NCBI GenBank assembly: GCA_964607135.1
Contig: CAZSIV010000013.1
Location: 1-64,000, forward strand
Length of the DNA: 64,000 nt
Direction: 5' to 3'
DNA from: Metaruminococcus_A sp964607135
GTDB lineage: Bacteria; Bacillota; Clostridia; Oscillospirales; Ruminococcaceae
Shown here: piece after piece, positions 16,037 through 25,500 of the stretch
How the letters are laid out: every line of letters starts with the position of its first letter
Numbering within the stretch: position 1 is the first letter of the stretch
The notes under the pieces: generated by a model
Told to the model about the DNA's origin: nothing
Databases searched by the model: none
What the model saw: the letters and a program-made list of their open reading frames with translations, nothing else
Made by a program: the position numbers and the translations under genes

Positions 16037-16631
16037 GCAAGAATTTCTTGTGGAATTAAAAGCTAAACTAACCGGAATGCCGCAAGAAGATATAGAGGAA
16101 CGAATCGGTTTTTACAGTGAGATAATTGATGACCGTATAGAAGAAGGACTGGCAGAAGAAGAGGCTGTTGCAGAACTTGGATCATTAGAAGATATTACGA
16201 AGCAGATTATGTCCGAAATCCCACCGACAAAGCTTGTCAAAGAAAAAGTTAAGCCAAGCAGAACACTTAGAGCATGGGAAGTTGTACTTTTGGTATTAGG
16301 CGCTCCTATATGGCTTTCACTTTTAATTGCTTTGTTTGTAATAGCTATTTCCATATATGCAGTAATATGGAGCATAATTATTTCACTTTGGGCAATCGAA
16401 TTTTCGTTGGTTGCTTGTTCAGTCGGCGGTACATTTTCCTCTGTTGTTTTTATGGCAAAAGGAAACATTGTGTCCGGAGTAGCTATACTCGGTGCAGGAA
16501 TTATATGTGTTGGTCTTGCAATTTTCGGTTTCTATGGTTGCAAGTATGCTACGAACGCGATTTTGAAATTTTCTAAAAGGATATTTATATGGATTAAATC
16601 CTGTTTTATGAAAAAGGAGGCGGCAGAATGA
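16029..16631 (+). CDS. DUF1700 (HAAS-type) membrane protein
   Basis: 200 residues. The N-terminal about 65 residues (MNKQEFLVELKAKLTGMP, then the acidic EEGLAEEEAVAELGS) are the HAAS helical module of DUF1700 proteins. Three or four hydrophobic helices follow between about 85 and 190. Such proteins commonly lie between a PadR gene and a DUF4097 gene, as here, and are thought to relay signals at the membrane. Overlaps both neighbours. Confidence 0.88.
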   Translation: MNKQEFLVELKAKLTGMPQEDIEERIGFYSEIIDDRIEEGLAEEEAVAELGSLEDITKQIMSEIPPTKLVKEKVKPSRTLRAWEVVLLVLGAPIWLSLLIALFVIAISIYAVIWSIIISLWAIEFSLVACSVGGTFSSVVFMAKGNIVSGVAILGAGIICVGLAIFGFYGCKYATNAILKFSKRIFIWIKSCFMKKEAAE

Positions 16632-17533
16632 ACAAGTGTAGTAAAAAATGGCTTTTAACAGCGGTTATTCTAACCATTGTAGGTGCTGTGGTTTTTGTTG
16701 GAGCATTGGCTATCATCAATTTTGATTTTACAAAGCTTTCTACACAAAAATTAGAAACAAACACCTACGAGTTTAACGAAGATTTTGACAACATATTTGT
16801 AAATGTAGAAACCGCCGTAGTTACCTTTGTTCCTTCAGATAACGATGTATGCAAGGTTGAGTGTGTTGAAGAAGAAAGCCTGAAACACTCTGCAAAAATA
16901 CAGGACGGCACTCTTACTATATCGGCGGTTAATAATCGTAAATGGTATGACTATATCTCTATAAACTTTTTTTGGTCACCAAAAGTTACTGTATATTTAC
17001 CGAGAGAAGTATATACTTCTCTTTCTGTTGTGACGGCAACAGGTAACATTGAAATTCCCGACAAATTCAGCTTTGAAACCGTTGCCGTTGCGGGAACGAC
17101 ATCAAATGTTACTTGCCATGCTCAAGTATCAAAAAGCGTTGAAGTGAATACAACAACAGGAAATATTACTTTGGGTTCTGCCCAAACTGAAACTGTAAAG
17201 TTGTCTGCAACAACGGGAAAAGTTATCGTGAATGATGTTGCTTGCAATAAGCTGACGGCAAAAAGCAGCACAGGACATATACAACTCAAAAATGTGATTG
17301 CCGAAGAAAGCATTAAAGCCCAAAATACCACAGGCGGAGTTGAATTTGGATGCTGTGACGCTGCCGATATAATGGTTAATACACGTACAGGTGATGTCAA
17401 AGGAACATTGCTTTCGGAAAAGATATTTATTACAGACACTTCCACCGGAAGAGTCAGCGTTCCCAAAACAACAAGCGGTGGTAAGTGTGAGATTACAACA
17501 AGCACCGGCGATATTGATATTGAAATAAAGTGA
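16628..17533 (+). CDS. DUF4097 (adhesin-like beta-solenoid) family protein
   Basis: 301 residues. One N-terminal membrane helix (WLLTAVILTIVGAVVFVGALAI, about 9-30), then an extracytoplasmic domain built from repeated short strands with recurrent T(S)TG motifs (VNTTTGNITLGSAQTE, LSATTGKVIVN, SSTGHIQLKN, NTRTGDVKG). That pattern is typical of DUF4097 and predicts a right-handed beta solenoid. The function is unknown. It forms a three-gene unit with PadR and DUF1700, overlapping the latter by four bases. Confidence 0.88.
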   Translation: MNKCSKKWLLTAVILTIVGAVVFVGALAIINFDFTKLSTQKLETNTYEFNEDFDNIFVNVETAVVTFVPSDNDVCKVECVEEESLKHSAKIQDGTLTISAVNNRKWYDYISINFFWSPKVTVYLPREVYTSLSVVTATGNIEIPDKFSFETVAVAGTTSNVTCHAQVSKSVEVNTTTGNITLGSAQTETVKLSATTGKVIVNDVACNKLTAKSSTGHIQLKNVIAEESIKAQNTTGGVEFGCCDAADIMVNTRTGDVKGTLLSEKIFITDTSTGRVSVPKTTSGGKCEITTSTGDIDIEIK

Positions 17534-17599
17534 ACAGCTGTATACTATCTCCCTGTGACTACATATGTAACGAGATCGGATTTTGGTATCAAAATCCAT

Positions 17600-17640
17600 A
17601 TAAAAATGGGGCACCCTTCTTTATGTAGGGTGCCCCAAAA
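17600..17640 (-). terminator. terminator of the PASTA-protein gene
   Basis: A 10-bp stem, GGGGCACCCT (17608-17617) with AGGGTGCCCC (17627-17636). On the minus strand it is followed by ATTTTTATA, fitting termination of the gene ending at 17666. It may also stop plus-strand transcription from the DUF4097 gene. Confidence 0.85.
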
Positions 17641-17665
17641 ATCCCGCTTTTTTATTTCGCGTATT

Positions 17666-19309
17666 TTACTGTGATACAATCACTTTCACTTTTGTATCCT
17701 TTTCAAGATCGATGACTGAACCGGGCTGAGGGCTGACAGATATGATATAACCGCGGGCGACCTCTTCGCTTTCTTCGCCCTCGAGTTCACAAGAGATTCC
17801 CAATTCTTCGAGCAGCATTACATAAGAATCCTTTTTATAGCCGCTGAATTCGGGGATCGTAGGATACTGGCTCCCCTTGCTCACCTTGACCTTTACAACC
17901 GTATCGGCAGAGATCGGAGAATCCGGTTCGATGCTCTGCTCATAGATGACCCCCTTCTCTACCTCTTCATTGTAAAGATGTTCCGCTTCAACGACAATCA
18001 TTCCGACATAGCTTTCGTTGTTTTTGACCGATTCATAAATCTGATCGACCAGCTTTGGCATAGCATAGACAGGCCCGCTGAGGGTGGAACTGGAAGCTGA
18101 GGAAGAATTCGGCTCGGAGCTCAAAGACGAACTGGACGAACCGCCAGAAGAATCGCTGGAAGAAAGTGAAGAATCCGAACTGCTGTCATCCTCAGAAGTA
18201 GTTCCTCCGGTTCCGGAAAGAGCAAAGATCACAACAGCAATTCCAACGACGACGAGTACCCCTGACGTAATCAAGAGCGCGAGCAGTCCGTACCGTTTCT
18301 TTTTTGGCTGTTGCGGTGGTTCCTGCTCTTCCACCTGAATTTGAAATTCACTTTTCGCGGAGGATAAATCAGACAATAAGACGCCAACTGTTTTGGTTCG
18401 GTTTTCTGTGATCTGGGAAAGCCCCTTCAAAATCGCATCCGAAACTGCGGAGGGAACGGTGCTGTTTAAAACACTGGGGGGAATTACGTTTTCCATATAT
18501 CCCCGGTTGCTGATTTCCGGCGGCCGCGACCCGGTCAAAGTTCGATAAAGCAGGGCGCAGACGGCGTAAACGTCTGTCCACGTCCCCTGAAAAATAGAAG
18601 AGGAAAACTGCTCGGGCGCAGCATAGCCCATAAAAATCTGAGGAGAAATCTCAGTTTTTACATTCCGCACAGAGCCGATGCAAAAATCGCACAGCTTCAG
18701 CTCATGGCGTTTTGTAACCCGAACCGTATCCGGCGAAATACCGCGGTGCAGAATGTTATAGGCGTGCATTGCGGAAATATTCTTTAAAAGAGGCTCAAAG
18801 AGCGCAAATGCTTTGTCCCAGTCGAGCTCTCCCGCATTTTCTGTCAAGAACTGGGCAAAAGTAATTCCCTGCACATGTTCTTTTATTGCGTAAACGGTGT
18901 TGTTTTCCTCAAAAACCTCATAGGTTTGCTCGATACTGGTCAGAGTCCGCATCTTAATCAGCGATTCATTCAGCTCGACAAAATCAACCATCAACGCTTT
19001 AAACTGAGCCTCAAATCCCGGCAGAATCACCAGTCCGGCGCTATCCCTTCCACGTTCCGAAAGCTGGTCGGGAAAATATTCCCGCACTTCGATAACCCCA
19101 TCTACAACGAGATCATAACCGATGTAAGTGACGCCTTCCCCATTGTAACGCAGCGGCCTGCCGATTAAATACCGGTTGTGCAGCAGCGTGCGGGGGGGCA
19201 AATAGTCCCTCGACACCGGCGTCTTTTCGTCATAGCCGCAATAAGGACAAACCTGAACGTCTTCAATTTCCCGCATGCAGCCAATACAGCGGCGCTTAAT
19301 ATCGCTCAT
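17666..19309 (-). CDS. PASTA-domain Ser/Thr kinase-like protein, probable pseudokinase
   Basis: 547 residues from ATG 19309, behind AGAGGTGGC. Domains in order: a four-Cys zinc ribbon (CIGCMREIEDVQVCPYC), a kinase-like domain (about 30-290), a membrane helix (about 338-362), a Ser-rich linker, and two PASTA repeats (about 410-547) expected to bind muropeptides outside. The kinase domain keeps its frame, including the APEQF loop, but the usual catalytic residues are replaced: the VAIK Lys position reads EVREYFP, HRD reads HRGISPDT and DFG reads DFCIGS. It may therefore be a scaffold or sensor, not an enzyme. A PrkC-type kinase elsewhere would be expected. A strong promoter lies about 165 nt upstream. 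Confidence 0.85.
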   Translation of the reverse strand: MSDIKRRCIGCMREIEDVQVCPYCGYDEKTPVSRDYLPPRTLLHNRYLIGRPLRYNGEGVTYIGYDLVVDGVIEVREYFPDQLSERGRDSAGLVILPGFEAQFKALMVDFVELNESLIKMRTLTSIEQTYEVFEENNTVYAIKEHVQGITFAQFLTENAGELDWDKAFALFEPLLKNISAMHAYNILHRGISPDTVRVTKRHELKLCDFCIGSVRNVKTEISPQIFMGYAAPEQFSSSIFQGTWTDVYAVCALLYRTLTGSRPPEISNRGYMENVIPPSVLNSTVPSAVSDAILKGLSQITENRTKTVGVLLSDLSSAKSEFQIQVEEQEPPQQPKKKRYGLLALLITSGVLVVVGIAVVIFALSGTGGTTSEDDSSSDSSLSSSDSSGGSSSSSLSSEPNSSSASSSTLSGPVYAMPKLVDQIYESVKNNESYVGMIVVEAEHLYNEEVEKGVIYEQSIEPDSPISADTVVKVKVSKGSQYPTIPEFSGYKKDSYVMLLEELGISCELEGEESEEVARGYIISVSPQPGSVIDLEKDTKVKVIVSQ

Positions 19310-19483
19310 AAAGCCACCTCTCAATTTTAGTATCTTTCCATCATACAAGAAAGCGATGGGGATTCTGCCTAAAACGGTGAAAGCCGAAGACCATACAGTT
19401 CAAAAATCTGCATTGGCCGTTACGGTGCAAAAAATCCCCAAAGCTTGTCTTGAATTCAGATAAACTCTCCTTTATCCACCATA

Positions 19484-19512
19484 ATCATAGCAATACTAAA
19501 ATTGTTTGTCAA
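19484..19512 (-). promoter_or_regulatory. SigA-type promoter of the PASTA-protein gene
   Basis: Minus strand: perfect -35 TTGACA (19507-19512), 17-bp spacer, -10 TATGAT (19484-19489). The resulting leader is about 170 nt long, which leaves room for regulation, though I see no clear structure in it. Confidence 0.8.
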
Positions 19513-19543
19513 CTACAAGCGATTAACACTTTAGTTACAAATC

Positions 19544-22500
19544 TCATTCACAGAAGACTTCAACCGATTTTTCACCGCCGTCGCAGATAATATCGTCACA
19601 CTTCTGCCCGTTTACATAGATCGCACTTTGCCCTGTCCGCCGGAAATGGATCTTTAAAGCAGTGCTTCTGTAAACCATTTCGACCGACCAGTTTTCCCAA
19701 TCTTTCGGCGTTCTTGGGGTAATCCGGATCGAGTTCCCTGAAAAGCGGAAGCCCAGCAGTGTCTCGAGGATGCAACGGTAGTACCATCCGGCTGCCCCGG
19801 TATAAATGCTCCAGCCGCCCCGTCCATACTGTCCGGGATTTGCATAGACGTCTCCGTCCAGGTAATAAGGCTCTGTCAGATACTGCCGCGCCTGTTCTTC
19901 GGCTGACGAATGGTTGACCGGATTGAGCATCCGCACCATGCGGTACCCTTTTTCCCATTCCCTCGAAAGAAGCATTGCCATTGTCAGCCAGACGGCGGCG
20001 TGGGTATACTGCCCGCCGTTTTCACGTACTCCAACCGGGTAAGACTGGATATATCCAATGTTTTTCATCTTTCCGGCAAACGGTTTTTCAAAGAGCTTGA
20101 TAATTCCTGCCTCTTGGTCGACGAGATGCTCCCACGCGCTTTCCATCGCAAGAGTTCGGCGCTCATCCGGTTCCAAGCCGAGAAAGACGCTGAAGCTCTG
20201 TGGCAGAGAATCGATGGTGTTTTCTACAGACTCCTTTGAGCCCAAGACGCGTCCGTCGTCGGCCAGTGCTCTTAGATACCATTCGCCGTCCCAAGCGTGG
20301 CGGTTTACCGCATCGCAGAGCTCTTCCGCCCGGTTCCGGCAGACTTCAGCGTAGAATCCATCTCTCATTTTTTCGCAGACTTTAGAAAATCTGCGCAGAG
20401 TCCACGCCAAGAATTCTGCAAGCCAAACGCTTTCTCCAATCCCCTTTTCCCCGATGCGGTTCAGCCCGTCGTTCCAGTCCCCGTTTCCAATCAGCGGCAA
20501 ACCGTGTTTTCCAAGACGATAGGCGTGTTCCAACGCCCTTTTACAGTGTTCATAAACTGTCGCACTTTTATCGGAAACTCCAACAGGGATATAGCGTTCC
20601 TGTTCTCCCTCCGGCAATGCCTCTCCTGCCGCAAAGGGGACTTTTTCCTTTAAAATCCCCCAGTCTTCTGTTTTGTCCAGATATTCGGATACGGCATACG
20701 GAAGCCAGACGAGGTCATCTGAACAGGTGGTTCGTACCCCCTTCACTCCGCCGGCGCTTTCGGGCAGTTCGTGCCACCAGTGCAGGACGTCGCCTTCCTC
20801 AAATTGATAAGCGCAGGCCCGCAGCAGATGCTTTCGGGTTTTTTCAGGGTTCCAGAGCAAAACGGCGGAGGCGTCCTGAAGCTGGTCGCGGAATCCATAC
20901 GCGCCGCCGCACTGATAGAACCCGGTTCTCGCCGTCATACGGCAGATTTCCGCTTGATAAGGAATCCAGGTGTTGAACAGGGCGTTGAGCGGCTGATCCG
21001 GCGTATCGATCTGAAAACGGTGAATCGGTTCCGCTCTTTTGGCAGACAGGATCTCCCCGGCGATCTTATATTCCATCATAAAGACGGCTGTTTTGTCCGC
21101 GCCAGGAGCCAACACTTGAGGGAAGATTACGGCGGCGCAGGGTTCTCCATTTGGAAGGGTTTGTTTTGTACCCTTCCACCGCCCGGAAAAGAAATCTGTG
21201 GAGCTGAAGCAGAAATTACAATCCTCAAAATCTGAGAAAAGCTCCAAGGAAGACCCGGGAATTTCTGAAAAAGGATTTTTTAGAACGCAGCGGCCTTCTT
21301 TCACTTCTCCTGTCGTAAAACGTTTGTATTTTGCGTCAGCGTGGAAAATAGGCTCGACATAATAGGCCGCAGCAATTTCAGCTTCCTCTCCCCCTTTGTT
21401 ACTGAGCGAGAGTTTCAGCTGTTTGCGGGATTCGACGGGATCGACCAAAACCTGAAGTGCATATTCGATTCCGCCCGCTTTTCCACGGTAAACCGCCTCT
21501 TCGGGTGAAAATTCCACCTGCGCCCCATAACAGAGGTTGAAATAGGTCTCGCCCACTTTTAACAGAAGATATTCCCCGGTGTGATCGGCCATCGTGTCAT
21601 TGCTCCAAGGCGTCAGCTTGTTCTCACGGGAATTAACCGCCCAGGTGTACCCCAGCGATTTGTTGGTGAGGAGCGTTCCGAAGAGGTCGTTTGCCAGGAT
21701 ATGAGACCATGGGAGTTTCGTATCCGATTTAGCAAAAAAAGAATGCCCGTAAAACGCGCCCTTGACTACTTTCAGGCTTCCCTCCGGCAGAGACTCGCAC
21801 GGCGTTACAGGGTGAACGGCAACCGGCGTATATTCTTCCGGCGGAATATTGATCGCCGAAAGAGAAAGGGATGCGATATGGGATGCGACTGCCTGGAAAA
21901 AGCGGAGCAGATCGGGAGATTCGAAAGAGAGGTCAAGATAATACAGATGATCGCGGCCGACCTGGAAGTGATTCTCGAATTCACTCAGCGAGATATCGGT
22001 GTACATTTGAGAGACAGATTCCGCCCGATCCGGATCGCCGCTGTAAACGAACACCAAGTCGGAAATAATTCCAACTTGCTTCAATACCAGATGCAGCTCA
22101 ATATAGTTCCGTACACGGTCTTTGTCCCCTTCCCCGGACAGCTCGACTAACATGACCGGGTAATCCCCCGAAATTCCATACCGCCAAAGAGTTTCCCGCG
22201 GAAGTTTATTCTGTGCCGCTGCATCGAGTGTTTTCGAGTTCATACGCCCCTCAAAAAAAAGCTGAGGAAGCGCGATATCCGCAAGTCTTCCTACAACGGT
22301 ATGCTGTAGAAGCGGTGTGACCGAAACGGATTGCTCCGATTTGGAGAGATCCATCCGGCTGTTGATGAGGCCATCCACCGCCTGCTGCATGGTCTGTCCC
22401 GCCGAAAGAATAAAATGAAGGGTGCGGCTGCCCCTGGGCGGCAGGTTGATGCCGATGCGAACTGCAATGCAGGGGTCGGGAACTCCGTCTGTCTTGGCGG

Positions 22501-25500
22501 AAAAATCCTTTTGAAACGCGTCGGCGAGAGAGAAAACCCCCTCTGGAGAATGCAGGATGTTTTCACGGTTCGATTCAAGCGAAAAGGAGAGGTCCTCCGC
22601 AAAGCCGACGGCCAGATAGTAGGCATCTTCCCCCATCCTGTTTTTACGCCGCGCTATCACGATGTTGGTTTCCGGATGATAGGTTACCTCTACAAACAGC
22701 TTAGAAAAAGCAGGATGTGCAGCATCCTCGTTCTGCGCTGCCAGAACCGGCTCTAAATAGAGCAAAAGCTCTGCGCTCAACTCACGGTTTCTCCTATTTT
22801 CAATTAAAACAGTTTTGATTTCACACGGTGCAGACCGAGAGAGCTGACAGGAAAGCTCTGTTCTGATCTCCTCCGTAAAAGAAGAAAAGGTCACGCGGTC
22901 GTCCCTGAAACGAATTTCACGATCAATCTCCGATCCGTAAAAAGGCGCTTCCGTCAAAGAAAAAACCGATCCGGGGCATTTGAGGAGTGCAAAAAAACCA
23001 TTCGGCTTCTTCAAATGATTGACTGTCCGTCGCAAAATTTCGTTTCCTCGATAAAACATCAGTTCCAACCCGCCGTCCGTGTACAGGGCGGTCAATTCCT
23101 GATTGGAGAGAACCTTAACCCGCGGACGCTGTGGAAATATCTTTGTATAGATAAATTCCTCCGTCACCTTCGATTCATTGATCCTGCTGACCTTTTCCGT
23201 GTAGGGCTCGTTAAATAAATCGGTTCCATTCGTTATTTTTTCCTGCAACAGCTCTCTGGCGCTTTTCATCTGGCGATCCGACAAAAAATATTTCTGTATG
23301 ATTCCGTCATTAAGCGCATTGTCGAGCGCCAAAATACTCATTCCAACATGATGCGCCATAAAGCTTTTGATGAGTTCAAACGGTTGTTTCCCGATCCGTT
23401 TTGGCGTAAAATCAACGGCCTCATAAAATCCAAACCTTCCAAACATCCCCATTTTTCTCAAACGGGACAAATTGCGCGCTGCATCCCGGGGGCGGAACGG
23501 AAGGGTGAGATAGGTCGAGTAGGGAGAAACGACAATGTCGTCGTTCATATGGCCTTTTAAAGCGATTTTCTGCACGCCGTTCGCTTTATACTGATAATTC
23601 AAATCGGCGTCAAAAGAGTAAATCCCGCTCTCCGACACGCCATATGGGAGCTTGAGCTTTGCCGCATAGTTTCGCTGGACATGCAGACAGAACCGCAGCG
23701 CTTCGTAACCAAGCGATCCCTCGACACAGGAGAGAAAAAGTTCCGGCATAAAATATTCAAACATCGTCCCCGTCCAGGAAACCGGCCCTTTATAAGACTT
23801 CAAACGGCCCAGCCTGCGCGAAAGGGCACCCCAGTGGGATACCGGAGCCTGTTTCTTGGCAATGGCGAAAAAGCTGGTCATCCGCGCTTCGCTCATCAGC
23901 ATATCATAGTGCGAGGAACTCAGCTCCTCTTCATCTGCATCATAGCCAATCGAAAACAGCTCTTTCTTTTCATCATAAAGAGGGCTGAGATCGGCCGCTT
24001 CGATCAACGCTATCAGCCGGTCGATTATCTTTGTAAAGGCAATATCGTTTTGAGCGTACAGCTTCAGCCCTTCTTTCAGCGCAGTAAGGGAACAGAGAAA
24101 ATTTCCGCTGTCGACCGTCGAGACGAAACGAGGGCTCAGAACCGAAAGCGTTCTGGTATCATACCAGTTATAAAGATTTCCATGCCATTTTTCGAGATGC
24201 TCCACTGTATCAAGCGTTTGTTCCAGCTGTCTCAGCATTGTTTTATCGTCAATAATATCGCAGTTCCGAGCCGCCAGGACGGACAGCATCATAAAACCTA
24301 TATTGGTCGGAGAAGTGCGGTGCGCTATCCGGTAAACCGGGGCGAACTGTACGTTGTCAGGGGGGAGATAATGCTCGTTTTCGTTGGCATAAACCTGATA
24401 AAAGTGGAACATCCTCGCCATTTCGTTAATCAGCTGTTCCCGCATCTCCTCCGGAATTTTAGACGTTTCGCTGGGATAAGGCTCCGAGGAGACAATCGCC
24501 ACAAAAAACGAAAATAAAAACAAAATTCCAAAGAAGCGGAGACTCCCATACGGGGACAAAAGGAAAAAAGCCCCTGCGATCACGGAGAAAAAGAAGGTGC
24601 GGATCATCCCGCCGACGGTGGATTTGGCCTTTTCGCTCTGGGCGGCCGTTGTCCATTCCAGCATGTTTTTATGGGAGATTCCTCTGCGGTACCAGGCGCG
24701 GATGGCGGCGTCTGCATTTAGATAGGCATTGTGAGGCAGGAAAAGGAGACTGAATAAGGCTTTAAGCAATAATTCCACGCTTGTGGGCAGCCCGCCTGAA
24801 TAATACCTTGAAGAAAAAGACGCGGCTCCGCTGTAAAGGCAGGATAAGGCGATGCCGATCATATATGGGATCACCATGCTGAAAGAAGCGATCCAGATCA
24901 GGCTGTGCCGCAAAAATAGATCCTGCGTGAAAAAAGAGACGATCAGGCAGAGAAAAGCAAAAACCGGTGTAACCGCCCTTCTCAAATTGTCCAGCAATTT
25001 ATAGCGATTCAAAAAACCAAAGGGATTTTTCCGCCCGCCGTCTGCTGTTGGAATGGTAGGAAACAGAAAACAGGTGTTCTGCGCATCTCCTCTGATCCAC
25101 CGATGCTGGCGTTTAAAGTAGGAAAGTGCCGTAGCCGGAAAGGAGTCGAGAAACTCCACGTCTGAAACATAACACGTCCTTAAGAGAGCCCCCTCTAAAA
25201 TATCATGGCTCAGCACCGTTTCCTCGACAAAGAGGCTGACCGCCAGCTTGTAAAAAAGAGCGGCGTTGATTAAACCCTTCCCGGCAAATATACTTTCTTC
25301 AAAAAGGTCTTGATACAGGTCGGGCGAGACCGGATCATACGCTTGAATGCCCCCCTGCCCGCCCATAATTTTAGCAAACGGGGTTTTACTCACAGAGGAA
25401 AGATCCGACGAGACACGCGGAACAAAAATGCCATACCCGCTCTGCACCCGCCCTGTCGTTTCATCCACGACGGGCAGGTTCAGGGGGTGGGCGGCCGTTC

